Source: Spinacia oleracea (lineage: Eukaryota; Streptophyta; Magnoliopsida; Caryophyllales; Amaranthaceae). From it: a stretch of DNA of 64,000 nucleotides. Under the pieces are notes generated by a model. It ran no database searches, was not told where the DNA came from, and saw only the letters and a program-made list of their open reading frames with translations. Within the stretch, counting starts at the first letter, position 1. Every line of letters begins with the position of its first letter. The stretch covers positions 145,607,861-145,671,860 of the forward strand of contig NC_079492.1 of NCBI RefSeq assembly GCF_020520425.1, read 5' to 3'. A program made the position numbers and the translations under genes. This document shows positions 10,175 to 23,481 of the stretch, piece after piece.

Positions 10175-11210
10175 TATCTAAAAGAACTTCCTACAAATTC
10201 CTTTTATTTAGTTTGTGCTTATATATTTGGCAACACTGGTTGAAATCGAGCCAAACTGATAAAGTAACTGAAATTGATAAACTAGCACCTTAAATTGATA
10301 AGGTGAAACTGATAACGTAATTGTTTGCATTACTTGTTTAGTAAAACTAATTTCTTAAATACCTTAATTTTTTTAATATTTTAATTAATATTATATTTAC
10401 TCCGTAGTTAAAACATTTCTTTTAAAGAAAATATTATATTACTTCTTTAGTTTCTGACCTTTTCACTTTCTTTGATTTTTCCAATCCACTAGATTACCAA
10501 GCCATATGTCATAGGTTCGAGCCTAAAGTGTGCGACCCGAATCAATCTAAATGTAGTCAGAGTTTGGTGAACCAGGTGTGCTATGCGTGGAAAAAAATGT
10601 CACGCTACAGTGTACTTTAATGATATATCTCTTTCTCTTTTAATTTCTCCTCTTGGTAAGTTGAACATACCAATGCTCATGCATGTCAGGCGAAAAAATT
10701 TCAGCTGACTGATTTGTAAACAATCATATTAACGTCTTAATTTCAGTCATCTAATCGTTCTTAAATAAAATTTCAACTATCTACCAAACACTTCTAATCA
10801 TTTAAAATGACTAAATAAATCAAATCACCACCTTAAAATTAATATCAGCTATCTACCAAACAGAGCCAAAATCAAATCACTACCTTAAAAAAACGCAGGG
10901 AAGATATAAATACTGAATAAATCATATAATAATAAGGGTATGGGAACATCAACATGTTATACAAATTTTATCCATTAATAAATTAACAGATGAACAATAA
11001 TCCCACCTCCACCTCCACCACCACCACCACCACCACCACCGGATAAAGAAAAATAGCACATTCTTCCCGTTTATAATACAACGAGCAACCTTCTCACCTC
11101 GCATGGCCAACAACCAACCTTCTTTCGTTTCCCCACTCGGGGCAAGGCATGCTCTAAATGCAACCATCTGGTTCTTGAATGTGTTGCAACTTTAACATGA
11201 ACAACCCAAG
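10175..11210. other. Intergenic; possible SINE fragment and CCA microsatellite
   Basis: Around 10500-10600 the words GGTTCGAGCCT and GTGCGACCCGA resemble a pol III box B and tRNA-like head, so a diverged SINE fragment is possible. At 10999-11041 there is a CCACCT/CCACCA run. The last part is probably the 3' untranslated region of the START-domain gene. Confidence 0.35.
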
Positions 11211-14200
11211 TCACGTCTTCCGCCCAATTCTTGCAAATCTTCTGGCAACTCCAAAGATGACTGCTTTGGTCAATAGTCCTCTGTCAATAGTACATGCAAG
11301 TGCTATAGCACCACCTACAATGACAGCTCTAGGTATGTTCACTCCTGATTTCTCCGAAGAGTTTGCATCTGTGTCAAGATCTTCATCTTCAAGAGGCAGA
11401 TCACTGGTTTCAGCCTCTAATAAGGCCGTGAGGTAATCTGTACTGACTCGAGTATTGTTATGAGCCATCAAAGCACTACGAGAGAGTGGAGTTTCAGATG
11501 ATGATCTCTGTTTTTGGTATGCGCGCAAACCAGGGTCTATCTTTTTAACTGCATTCCACATACCCTGTCTGATTCCAAGCTTTGCAATTTCCCAAGGAAT
11601 ACCCATGTCTTCGTGATGGAAAAGTATTACCTCAGTTGCAGTCATTTGGCCTTCCTTTTTTTGAGATTCAGCTGGTTCATATTTGAATGATAAGTGTTTC
11701 AGTATTCACTCCCGAGGCCATATTCAAAAACTTAGGCTCCGTTTGTTTGAAAATGATTTTCCATGGAAAACAATTTTCAAGGGAAAACATCAATCGGAAA
11801 TAGCTTCCTTTGTTTGTTTCGTTAGAAGAAAAATTACAAAGAAAAAGAACATAGAGTGGGAATGAGAGGAGATGAAAAGGAAATGTAAGGGATTAGAGTG
11901 GAAAATGTGGCATTCCTTCTTTTCGAAGGGAAAGTTGGTTTCCCTTAGAGAAAGTTGTTTTCCACCCTTAACAAAACAAACAAAAGGAAAGATGGTAAAT
12001 TATTTTCCGGAAAAGTGTTTTTTGTGAAAACAAACGGAGCCTTAATTACTACTAACAAAAGACATTAGTGGTTAAACTTCTACGAAAAATTCCAGATCTT
12101 AACTAAGTACCTGCACGGATGCACCAACTTGAATAAAAGAGATCGACACGCCTTGGTTTGTCTCGTCTAGGAAGAGAGGTAAAAGGTACACCCTGTGACA
12201 AACAGAAAAGGAGCAGATTCGTCAGGTTTGTTCAGCTACGTATGAACAAGAACAGCTTATAACTAGTACCCGTTAATCCTGTAAATAATACATACAGTCA
12301 TCCACGCTAATGCCATTTCACAGTATAAACCTAATTTGACATCACACTGTCGGTTAATATTAAGCAATGGAAATTTTCAACAGAAATTGGGCTGGTACCA
12401 TGCAACTGATGTTTGTCCCCAAGTACGAGCAACCCAGGTTGACCAGAGGATTAATAGAAACTTCAGTTTCTAAGCAACAAAAGAACCTAAACATGCACTT
12501 GCACAACACCCTAACTAATACACAACCATTTGATGGTAGTAATTGGTCCGTTACCAAATCACAAGGGAGCACAATCAGACCCCAATAGATAAGGATTTTT
12601 CATGTAAACAAAGTGAAACTTCTATTAAGGGGTACTAACACAGAGGTAGATGCAGCTTACAACTCTTTTTATGTCAATGAGGGAGGGCAAAAGTTTCAAC
12701 TGATGTAACTGGAACTTGGGAAGGTCTTGAAAGCTGAACTTCTACAGTTCAATGCCGATAATGCCGTAAAAGCTATTGGAAGATGCTGCAAAAATGTTTT
12801 ATGGAGGCGGCTCATTGAGCTTGTTATCCATCATGTTATGTTTCTCAATACTAAAGTGGGTATGGAGTTAAATCAAATTGTCAGAGGTATAAACTTACAC
12901 ACTAGTGTTTCTGAGCTTTGACTCAATAGGTATCTTCAACTTTGGCTCTATGTACGTTTAAGCTTCTTCGACTAATGGATCTATTCATCTACAATTTTAT
13001 CGGGATGTTTCGATCTCCGTCTAAACATGTACTATATGAACTTCAGCTCTAGGTGTTGTGCAGGACTGGCTACAGCTCTAGGATGTATCATGCAGTTATA
13101 TCTATTCAACGAACGGTTTCTTAATAGCATATAAATATTATTGATTCTCATATTTTTGGAAAGCTAAGTACAACGAAATGCAAACATGGATTAAGACATT
13201 GTCAAAAAATCGCAAAAGTAAATGTTACCTTTGTGACGCAATAATAAGAACCTCCAGATTTCCAGATCCGGCGACCAATCACATATTCTCTGTCACTGCA
13301 GAAGAATGGGAACTGTACAGACCATAAATTATGAGCAAGAACAATAATAAATAAAAAAAAAATCAAATGCTTAATCCAAAGAGAAGGGGGGGGGGGGGGG
13401 GGGGGAATGATGTCGATATATACCTTGCGCACCCACTGCACTATCATAGTTCCCGTAGTCTGAGACTCCAGTACAGCATGATGTATGAGCATATCATCCC
13501 ATTTGGAACGAAATTCATCGTCCCAGAAAAAATCTCTCACCATTTCTGGAGTAGCATCTTCAAACACAGTTCTACTACGATATTGAGGAGGACCAGTCTG
13601 CAATATGGACCAACAAAGGTTGTTATTATTTGATACACAGAGAATCAAACTGTCAACTCAAATTATAAAGCGAACAAACACCGAAGTATCTTAACTAGTT
13701 ATAAATTGATTGACATGCCAAGAAAGTAAAAAAAAATATATGAAAACCAACCGGGGGATCTCTGCGCCAAGCTTGGTAGGTCATAGTTGTAGTAGAACGA
13801 TCCATCATATGAATCCAAGCAGGCCCTCCATCTTGCACTTCAACCAATTGATACAAATGCCTTAAATCAGCTTCATTAACCGCATTCGACATGTTTCTCT
13901 CATGCGACAAACTGAACCATGAAATATGACCCAAAATGAATTGGCAAATCAGGGAAGGGAAAAAAAAAAAGCATTTAAGAAATGATGATTGAAGAGAGTA
14001 ACTGATTAAAGAAGTTAACACATAAATTTTGCATGACATCCTTCTACCAAACTCTCTCATTTCAGCCTTTTGAGGTATAAGTGTATAACCCAAGAAACCA
14101 AGAACCAACTGAAAGATATTTCCAAAACTGGGGTAAAAGGCACCTTCCTTGGACAGGTTAACGTTTACTTATAACCTTATTCAAACAATAATTGGTACCA

Positions 14201-15790
14201 AGATATTCTCATCTCTAAGCATCGTCATTAAAAAAAAAATTGTCCAGCAGTTTGTTCTTAAGTAAATAACTTGCTAGTGGCTGACTTGTTTGTATCATAG
14301 GTTTTCAATGCGACTCTTATTATGTTAACCAGATTAACTTACCTACAACCTCGTGAGCAAAGATGTCACACCCCTCCCAAGAAAAACAGAACTCAACATA
14401 CAAGACAAAATACTCTTATATCAAATTCAAATACAGGAGAAACACTTATTAAATCTGAAGTAACCACATTGATGTAAACCTTATGTAAGACCCATACATC
14501 TGTAGGTGAATGTACCTACTTCTATGCTGCTATATCTATAAATAAACAAAAGAGCATACTGCTAGGATTCTACTACTGTAACTACTTCCCCCACTCTCTC
14601 GCTCACTTTTTTTCATTTAATTCATTTCTTCTTTTTCCAAATTTTGCTAAGACAAAAAGTTCTGTCTGACATTGGCAAATACTTTGTACATAATATTCGC
14701 ATTGCGAAGACAGATGAAAAAAAAGATATAGAGGGAACATAAAGAGGGAAGAAAAAAGTTCTATTATTTCGAGCCTTTGTCTACTATATTAGGGATTGAA
14801 TATTTGATACTCCATATTAGATATAGCCTCCAACCAACTTAGTAAATGTAATCATTTTGGTAGAATTGAAATGGAACCAAGAACATTATGTTTTGATAAA
14901 GAATGAACTGAAGTATGCACATATTACTCGATTTCACCCAGAACAATGTTTACTGTATCAACAATTTTCTTCTTCTCAATGTCAATGCTTCTCCTCAATT
15001 ATCTCCAACCTTTGATTCTTCAAACACAAACATCATTTTACTTCAATTTGCTTCTGTTTAGAAACCCTAGATCTCCTTCCAATTAACAACTACTTCTAGA
15101 TAATTCCCCAATTACTTCCTTAAACCCATGAACAGCAGGAATCAATATCAAAATTCTCAGTCAAAAATCAAACCTGATTGCTCATGTCACTCACACTTTT
15201 AGTCAATCATAATCTTACTGGTTTTCGGGTGTTTATTACCGAATTTTACCTGAATTGTTTTTAAAATACTCAAATGATGTAAGTAGATATATTAAAATAC
15301 CCATTTGGCTAATTAGACAGCAAACAACCAATCTAAAAAGTCAACAACTTTTTGATCAAAACAACACGAACAACCTAACATGCCACTATTGTAATCAACA
15401 AAAAGTACATAATACATGAAAAGTAAAAGTTAAAAATTAAACAAACCTTGAACTAGACTTCAAAATGCAAGACTGGTCATTAAAATTAGCATCCTCCAAG
15501 CTGCAATTAGACACAGTCCGAGACAATAAACTCGAAAACAGTGATTTGAAAGATGTTAAACAATGAATTGAATTGAAACCCTTATTATCACTTGCTGAAG
15601 ATGATGAAGAAGATTGCTTCTGAGTTACACTACCACCAAAGATGGCCCAATTGGGCCGCCAAGCCCAACCCACAACAACACCCACAAAAACAGCAATCCA
15701 AAGAGGCACAGTCAACAAAATCAGATCAAATAACATATCCCATATACTGGGTTTCTTTAAAACTTCCAATAATAATGAAATCACCGCCAT
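11211..15790 (-). CDS. START-domain lipid-transfer-like membrane protein, 434 residues
   Basis: Six coding exons: 15790-15447, 13911-13752, 13597-13424, 13312-13229, 12192-12111, 11671-11211. All introns are GT-AG and the frame closes at every junction. Residues about 20-42 form a hydrophobic anchor (LILLTVPLWIAVFVGVVVGW), followed by a serine-rich linker. The START (StAR-related lipid transfer) fold spans roughly residues 115-330. Landmarks include YQAWRRDPP, a VFEDATPEMVRDFFWDDEFR stretch, KWDDM and REYVIGRRIW, then the family's HHEDMGIPWEIAKLGIRQGM segment. A second hydrophobic stretch near the C-terminus (AVIVGGAIALACTIDRGL) could be a tail anchor. This matches the plant family annotated as 'polyketide cyclase/dehydrase and lipid transport superfamily' (At3g13062/At5g54170-like). 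START domains bind lipids in a hydrophobic pocket; ligand and membrane are unknown here. Intron 1 is 1.5 kb. Intron 5 is mostly a MITE (11735-12041). Intron 3 holds a 20-G run (13386-13405). Confidence 0.88.
11735..12041. mobile_element. Tourist-like MITE, family A, in START-gene intron 5
   Basis: Ends GGCTCCGTTTGTTT and AAACAAACGGAGCC, with TTA on both sides (11732-11734 and 12042-12044). 307 bp. It fills most of a 439-bp intron; without it the intron would be about 129 bp. Relatives lie at 18604-18942 and 38878-39145. Confidence 0.85.
13386..13405. repeat. Homopolymer run of 20 G
   Basis: Twenty consecutive G on the plus strand (C in the sense transcript) within an intron of the START-domain gene. 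Run length may be uncertain because of sequencing error. Confidence 0.9.
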
Positions 15791-16442
15791 TTTTCAATTT
15801 CCCCCCCAAATTTTGATAAACCCTCGATTCAATTTGATCTGGGGTTGATCGAATCGAGGGTTTTTGGTTCTGGGAAATTTGAGAAAAATCAGGATAAACC
15901 CCAAATCATTTTTATTTTAATTTCTATGTGAAGTAAAGGATGAAATTAAAAATGAAAAAAAAAGTAAACAATTGGGGATGGAAATGGAAGGGGGAGGAAT
16001 ATAGTACGATTGATTGAGATACGAGTATAAAAATGGAGGAAATTAAAGGAGTGAGAAGAAGACAAAAGGGTAAAATCAAGAAAAGAAACCGAGAAAAAGT
16101 GGATAAGGATTTCTTAGATAAGCGCCAGCTGATTAGTTCAAGACTTCAAGCTGTGGTTGCTACTTGGACCGCCAGATTTTTGGATTTCCTGTAGGACCTT
16201 TTCAAAAAATGTTTTACGAGGTAAGAAAATATTAATCGACCGTGATTTTGTAGAATACTTGTGAATGTGTGTCCGGCAGTAGCGTTTAAAGTAGAAGATA
16301 GCGTTTTGGTCTGTAAGATTTAACTCGAATTTTGTTTTGTTTTTTGTTTTGTTGTTTGCTAAATATTATACTTTACAACTCACACGCCTCTGCCACTTCA
16401 TCTCTTTAATAGCACTCAATACTAATTTGCCATTCAATTTAT
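15791..16442. other. Promoter and 5' region of the START-domain gene
   Basis: Upstream of the minus-strand start codon. It is purine-rich from 15940 to 16110 and then AT-rich. No confident TATA box or upstream gene was recognised. Confidence 0.35.
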
Positions 16443-16672
16443 ACTTCATTCGTTTAAAAATAGTTACACCACTTTCATTTTATGCACTTTCATTTTACAC
16501 CTATAAAAAAAATATTATCTTAAAAAAAATGGTTAGATTAGTCTCAATGTCTACTTTCAAATTATCAAAAAATAATAATTTAATAATGGATAACTAGCTA
16601 TATTAACGGTCAAAGTTGTGCTTTGTCAAACGTGAAAGTCAAAGTGTTGCAACTATTTCTAAACAGAGGAAG
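16443..16672. mobile_element. Stowaway-type MITE
   Basis: Left end CTTCATTCGTTTAAAAATAG, right-end complement CTTCCTCTGTTTAGAAATAG, flanked by TA (16441-16442 and 16673-16674). 230 bp, non-coding. Confidence 0.7.
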
Positions 16673-17525
16673 TATATTTTTTTTCAACCTTCACATTTAA
16701 GCTCTATTTAAATCCTATATTCCCACTAAATTCACAAGTTCTCAATAAAATTAAAATAACGGTATAATTGTCCGTTCTGTGAACGGGCTCAAGAGCTAGT
16801 TGAATTAACACAAAACTCCGGTGATAATGTTATAAATATGTCTAATAGAGTAGTGGATAGGATGAGAGAAGATACAAGGTACTCCATCAAATAATCAATA
16901 ATAATGATGAATTGTAATGACTTAGAGAATGTCATGTGGTTGTTGATTTAAAATAAATGTGCAGAATCACATCAACATGCAATTTAATTGAATGTTTCTT
17001 CTTATAATTTTTAATTTGGAAGAATGATGTGTCATGTTTTAGAACCTGAAACTTATGCGTACAGAGTAATACACATACCCTCGGTCTTAATCACTCGGTC
17101 AATACTTAATTGGTTATGTCGGTCATGTGTGTGGGTACGAATTTTTTTTAATTTTATTTCTAATTAAACTAGAGTAAAATATAACTGTATCATAGATATT
17201 CCTTTGGGACCATGTATTTTTTTGTAGTGCCAGGTTACTACTAGTTGGCATTTCCCAAACATAAAAAATTATCACATCTTTCATTGATCTATCTATTTTC
17301 TTGAAGACCATAGATGCAAATCATGAAATAGACCATAACAAATTTCATTGAATTGAATAATTTACACTGTTGAACCACATTTCTCTGAGACAACCAATTA
17401 GCCATACAAAAAATTGTGCAGATGATCTTTTTTTTTAGCAGACAAAAATCTGGGAAAAAAAACTATCATTCATACACACCCTTTCCCACTCCGCCTCGCT
17501 CCCAAAGTGTAAAAATAGACCAGCT
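16673..17525. other. Intergenic / 3' flank of the galactosyltransferase gene
   Basis: AT-rich with no gene recognised. The part next to 17526 is presumably 3' untranslated sequence of the minus-strand galactosyltransferase. Confidence 0.35.
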
Positions 17526-20500
17526 TCAGAAACTAGAATGCCAGATAGCACCATCACCTTCTCCACACCGTTGGTGCACCTCTCCCATTCTTTCAACTGA
17601 TTTACAAATGCCACTGCAACTCCAGTCGAATGAAGCAGCACACGGGTTTCCTGCTTGTGCCTTCCATTCGCAATCTGAACAAAACATGACAAGGAAGTAA
17701 GACAAGTGATGATGTTTGGGAAGGAAAAGAACGAGAGAACAAAACAATGATAAACACTGATTTGGTTTGGAATGAGTAGGGCAGTTTGTAGAAGAAGTAT
17801 ACATAAGTCTTTAGAAAGTATCAGAAACCATCATAACTACTTGAATTCGTTCTTGGAAGACTTCATATAAATGATGCAACAGATTATATCTAAAAAACCT
17901 TTCTTGATCAATTTGTTCAATAAAATCATCTTAATAACATTACAATGGTGTAACATTTCCATGGTAATGCAATGTATTAAAAACAAGTACCTCTCTAAGA
18001 AATTGAGAAGTGTCTATGATAAACCTCAGGTTATTTCAGACTGAAGGTAAAGCAGGAAATAGTGAATTATCTAACAGCTGAATATTTTGCTAAAATTGAT
18101 GCAACTGTCCCTTTCAGACCAACCATGTAGACGTAATAAAACCCTTCCAGGTAAGGAAGATAAACCAATGAAGCCCAGTAAGAAGTTAGGTCTGCTGATT
18201 ATTTGTTACAATTCACAACTTGCCAACAGATCAAGCACTTAACTACATGAATATAGTTGATCAGAGCCACTAACGGCAAAACAAAGGTATGCTTAGGTAC
18301 ACCAGCTCTACTATAAATCACTGTCTGGCTGTGGAAGTATGCATGTGCCTGAGTGAAATAGGCACACCACACTTAAGATATTCTAATAAGGTATTAAGGT
18401 CTTTACTAGTCATTCTACTACAAAAAGATCACCAAAAATGTAACCAGAGAAAATGATTTCTTTACACTCCAACAAAATAGTAGTACACTCAAGACTCACA
18501 TGAACTGATGAGGTCACCAACTAAGGTAAAACATTATGTACCTGAACCGGCATGAAGCTCTCACTTTCACGAAAGAGGGATCAAAATAGAGTGACCAGTT
18601 TAACGCTCCGTTTGGTTTGGTGTAAAACATTTTCAGTGCAAAATGATTTTCCACGGAAAACACGTTCCAAGGGAAAACACAATATCAAACTAGTTTTCCT
18701 TTGTTTGGTTTCCTCCCTTTTCCAAGGGAAAACACTATATCAAAGAGACGATGGTGAAGATTGAGGGGAAGAAGGAAGAGGGAGGTAAGGAGGAAAGGTG
18801 AAAAAGTGGTTTCGAAAAGGTTTTTCCACCTTTGAGGGAGTACGTTATGAAAAATTGTTTTTCATTCCTTGCCAAACCAAACAACGTAAAATGATTGAAA
18901 AGGGGAAAATCGTTTTACACCCTACCAATACCAAACGGAGCCTAAAATCAACAAAAGCTTAAGTGTACTGCCTATTCATGGTTGCATTGACAAGCATCTT
19001 ACCAAGAGGGGTCCCACAGCAGAGGCTTCTATCGTCAATATGATTGACATCAAGACCAATTAGCCAAGAACCAAGTGATACATCTTCATTAGCAAATCTG
19101 TGAAGTAAATGCCTAAAGCAGAACAAAGTTAGTTTGAAAATCTTTCATCCATTTTCTACATAAATTAGAGAGAAAATAAAGGACTCACTTATTTACTGAA
19201 ATATAGGTGGCTAAGTCTTTTGAAAGTGCGTATATTTGACCTGAGGCATGTCTGAAGTATTTGTTCCCTTCTTCACCAAACTTCCAGAACTCTGGTTCGT
19301 GGTACTTGACTCCCCTGCAAAGGATAGCAAAACCCTCAGTCCAAATCCTCCAAACAACTATATAGAGACAGGAACCTTGAATTTCCTCACCTTTGGGACA
19401 GGACAAGTCCAGACTTCATACAGCCTATATAAACATGGGGCTTTGACCTCTGGCGTGCCAGCGCAGAAGCCACCATACCTGACACACGTAGCATAATATG
19501 TATCTTTACACGTATATTCGAAAAGGTAAAAGTTAGTGGGGATATAGAGACACTAACCAAGATTTACATGCACATCATCATCAACTTTAATGTAGAAGTC
19601 AGCATCCCACTTTGCAACAGCTGTTGAAAAGTAAATTTGAGTTTTTGAAGACAGTTCATGATATCCTTCTACATGGTCCTGCAATATAGATATTTCCCCT
19701 TTAGGTAAGCTCTTCCAAACAGTGAATAAGATATTAGTGCTGCCGCCTATGCCACAGTACAATGGAATTTATGTTAGTTTTCTAATGTAATTAGCAAATA
19801 CTATACTAACCAACTTGTTAGTGCCATTTATCCTCACTCAAATGCAAAAGCTAAGTTTAAGGCGGTTTTGGAATTCGGATAAGTTCAAAAAAATTGATAT
19901 CCTTTTAACATCTTTGCAGGCAATTTTAGTACTAAACGCTGAATATGTCACTCCTTGTCTCATAGAAATCTTTATTCGAACAGGTGTATATAAGACTGAA
20001 TGTTCAAACAAGGGACTGACAGAGTACATAGCACGGATAAAATTCTGCATAATTTATCCACAACTTACTAATCGAAAAAAATCTTTATGTTGAGCTTCTT
20101 CTGCGTCAATGGCCCGATCTAGAATTCCACCAGGGCTGGAACTGAAACAAGGATAAGAGCAGCAGCTTAATTCAAGTGTTGATCTTTAGCAATATACAAC
20201 AATTAGTCCTAGACAAGTAATTACTATTATAGCTATACCTGTGTCCTATAACGAATCGCACAACAATTCCTTTCTCTGTCTCCAACCTTTTTAACTGCTC
20301 ACCTGTAGAAAAAGCAATAAAATCATCAGACATACAACTTTTTCCTAATACATCATGTTACAAAAGGAATTGGGAATTGTCATAATTGAAAGTCAAAATG
20401 AACCTCGTGGCATCCAGGTTTCTCTTATAGAATCCCTGCGTTTTCTGCTACTAAATGCAGTTATAATTCCCATAAAAAAGAAAATCTTGGGACGGTCATT

Positions 20501-20996
20501 TTGTTGGTCAGTTCCTTTGGTTGTAGTAGTTGGAGATACCACTTCATCATGAACTTTGGAAGTTCTTGCTGCAGCTAGCTGCATCTCTAAAGAGGACATG
20601 GTTTTGTCCAGCTCCCTGAACATATAGCAATATTGTCAACGATGCATCATCAAAAGGGTCACTTGATATGTTATAAAAATACAAAGGATAATTACTTTTT
20701 CCATTAAGAAAAGTATAGGAAGGAACTACAATTGCTATAGAAAGTTACATGATTACGTTGTGCGTGTGAGAAACTTGAGAAAAGATGTCGCTGTCTTGGA
20801 AAGATACCTCCTGTAAGAGCAAAGGTAGTTTTTTACACTTGTACGAGTAAACAAAAAATTGTTTGCAGAAAATGCAGTGTTTCATGTCATAAATTCAACT
20901 TGCCCTGTTGTCACAGTTTACTAGTGGTTGAGTTGGAATCCCATTCTGCTTTTGCAACAAAGACGTTCCCTCCATCGTAACAGATTCAGGATCTGC
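17526..20996 (-). CDS. GT31 beta-1,3-galactosyltransferase-like protein (first exon not placed)
   Basis: Ten exons in frame: 20996-20904, 20810-20749, 20615-20404, 20302-20239, 20141-20069, 19678-19558, 19478-19391, 19314-19189, 19112-19003, 17674-17526. Together they encode 365 residues starting ADPESV and ending with a stop. The order of motifs is that of plant GT31 Golgi enzymes. [19 protein letters not shown] is the stem coiled coil and [14 protein letters not shown] the family motif. Next comes [12 protein letters not shown], then VDDDVHVN, the DXD metal/UDP-sugar site. [30 protein letters not shown] and [11 protein letters not shown] follow. It is closest in my memory to At1g77810/GALT31A-type proteins, which add galactose in arabinogalactan glycans in the Golgi. 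The exact linkage is not deducible. The signal-anchor exon expected before ADPES was not found within 3 kb; a candidate upstream exon at 24929-25001 does not join in phase. Intron 1 of the listed exons begins with GC rather than GT. A MITE occupies the last intron. Confidence 0.87.
18604..18942. mobile_element. Tourist-like MITE, family A, in the last galactosyltransferase intron
   Basis: Ends GCTCCGTTTGGTTTGG and CCAAACGGAGC, with TAA flanking (18601-18603 and 18943-18945). 339 bp. It starts about 60 bp past the splice donor of the exon at 19112-19003. Its ends match the START-gene and pyrophosphatase copies. Confidence 0.8.
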
Positions 20997-21945
20997 CTGG
21001 AATCTACAGGAAAGTCCACAGGAAAGTTATTTGCATTAGAAGAAAAGAGTTAGTTGGAGACTAGCCAGCAGATAAGTCTACATGAAAAACATTCATTTCA
21101 GGAGAATTCACCTTCTGAAAATATAGTTCTGTATCATTTGAGTTCCTCTGACTCTTTATGAACCCTTGCCTACTTCAATGTCACATACATTACCATTTTC
21201 ACTAGCCTAGAAAGATTTAGTCATTGACTCACCATCCTCAACCAACAACTTATCCAGTTTTACCCATCTCCACTAACAAGGCCTGCATCTGTCATCTACA
21301 CCAGCCGTAATCTCCTACTACGCAAAAAAAAAAAGGTCATCCTAGGGTAGAAATCCATAAATAAATAAAACATATCCCCGATGGCTCGATAAAAAGACAG
21401 AAGAGTAGAAGACCATATTGGTTGTTCTAGGGTGCACGCGAAAGTACGGAATGGACTATGAGTATAGTCGATCAGCTGCACAAAACTGAAAAACTAACAA
21501 AATGGATGTAAAAAGAGCCTTCTGCATGAGATTTTACTGGAAGATGAAACTTCTTCAAAGGTACCTTGGTCTAGGAATCAAAATGCTGTCTCAGCATGGA
21601 GTCTTAAACTCTCAACTTATCCTCTACCTCCAACCACAAAAGTCCCAAATTTAGAAGGCTTCCGGACAATATGTCTGCAAAGCTATCTACAACCTTAAAA
21701 TCAATGTATTTCATGCAATCCAAGGAACATTAATCTGTCTCCCAGTAAATGAAAGGAAGACTTCGCCATTGCACTGGTGGTTAGTGTTGGGGTTTGTATG
21801 AGTGAGATGGGTTCAAGACTTCAAGGGAAACAATCAAGAAGAGGCATAAGGGAGGCCACGAGTGAGAGAGAAACGTGGGGGAAGCATTGCTAGAAGCCGC
21901 GCCAAATCCCGCACCCTGCCTGCGTCCTTGCAGTTTCAACTTTAT
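20997..21945. other. Upstream intron or flank of the galactosyltransferase gene
   Basis: No hydrophobic signal-anchor exon could be found here on the minus strand, and no other gene was recognised. It is probably first-intron sequence. Confidence 0.35.
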
Positions 21946-23481
21946 TGGAGTACATGATCAGAAGCAAGACAGCAGCACACTTGAGCAAAATCAATCCATC
22001 ACCAATGACAAACTGATCAGCACACTTAAGCAAGATCAGTCCAACACAAGAGCTAAACTGATCACTGTATTGCTGACTCAGTTACTGACACTTGAAGACC
22101 ACAGTGCACAGATTTCTCTCAAGTCTCATTTACACAAGAAGTTCAGCATCAAAGATCTGGGTGAACTAAGCTATTTTCTTGGCATTGAGATTTCTAGGGT
22201 CTAGAGTGGTGTTTTCTTAACTCAATCCAAGTTTACTAGGGAACTTTTGGCAGATTGTAACAAGGATGTGTCCAAGTTAGCCAAAACACCTTTTCCTGTC
22301 AAACTTAAACTCACTACTTCAGTAGATGAGCCATATACTGATCCCACTCAGTATAGGTGCTTGGTTGGAAAGCTAACTTCCTCACTCACACTAGACCAGA
22401 TCTCTCTTTTGCAGTTCAAACCCTAAGTCATTTTATGCAATCTCCTAAGGTGTCTCACTCTCATGCTTTGAATCGTCTGCTTAGATATGTGGCTCATACA
22501 ATTGGTCAAGGGATATACATACAATCTTCTTCTCAATTGATCTTACAAGCCTATTGTGACTCCGATTGGGCTGCATGTCCTGATACTAGAAGATCTGTCA
22601 CTGGTTATGTTATGCTCCTTGGTACAAGTCCAATTTCTTGGAAATCCAAAAGGAAAAGTACCATATCCAGATCATCTTCTGAAGCTGAGTTTAGGGCTAT
22701 GGCTGCTGCAGCTTCAGAAATAACTTGGTTGGTTCGATTGTTACAAGAAATGGGTGTTTCTAACCTAAGTCCAGTTCAGCTTAAATGTGACAACCAATCT
22801 GCTATCCACATTGTAAAGAATCCAGTTCATCATGAAAGAACTAAACACATTGAACTGGATTGCCACTTTACAAGGGACAAAGTGTTAGAAGGTTTGATTG
22901 ATCTTACTTATGTTCCTACTTCTGATCAGCTAGCTGATGTGTTAACCAAAGTCTTGTCATATCCTCAACACTCTGAGTTATTGTCCAAGCTAGGTATGCT
23001 TTATGTTCAATCACCACCTAGCTTGAGGGGGGCTATTGGAGTACATGATCAGAAGCAAGACAGCAGCACACTTGAGCAAAATCAATCCATCACCAATGAC
23101 AAACTGATCAGCACACTTAAGCAAGATCAGTCCAACACAAGAGCTAAACTGATCACTGTATTGCTGACTCAGTTACTGAAACAGATTGAAGACCACATGG
23201 CACTGCAGCACACAGATTGGTGACTTGGCATAGGTTGTTACATGATGTAATAGTTAGTTATAACTAACTTTCTCTGTTGTGTTTCTTCTTCTTACAAACT
23301 AGCACACTAGTATAAAAGGCTGATGTACTTTGCTACTGCTCAATGTAACTAGAATCATTTTGATTCATAATCAATAAAATTCTCTTCTCTCTTTCTCTCA
23401 ATCAGAAGTTCCAAGTATAGAACTTCTTCAAACTTAGTAGCACTCGTGTGTGACCCTGCATCTCTGTTTTTGTTCCTAACA
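21946..23481 (+). mobile_element. Ty1/copia LTR retrotransposon fossil, broken
   Basis: Copia-family remnant on the plus strand. Parts seen are a piece of the 5' LTR (from 21946), the C-terminal part of pol (reverse-transcriptase tail and RNase H) and a 445-bp 3' LTR (23037-23481). A GAGGGGGGC-type polypurine tract precedes the 3' LTR. The pol order and the RNase H motifs are those of Ty1/copia. The stretch shared by the two LTRs (about 140 bp) appears identical, so the insertion is young, but the copy is broken and much of its interior is absent. No matching target duplication was seen at the outer edges. Confidence 0.85.

Noticed and set aside
10500-10600. tRNA gene suggested by GGTTCGAGCC
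   Set aside because: No cloverleaf can be drawn around it. It is at best a SINE fragment with a box B.
11211-11645. Start codon at 11645 as the beginning of a separate short gene
   Set aside because: The frame is the last exon of the START-domain gene. The acceptor at 11671 joins it in phase to the exon at 12192-12111.
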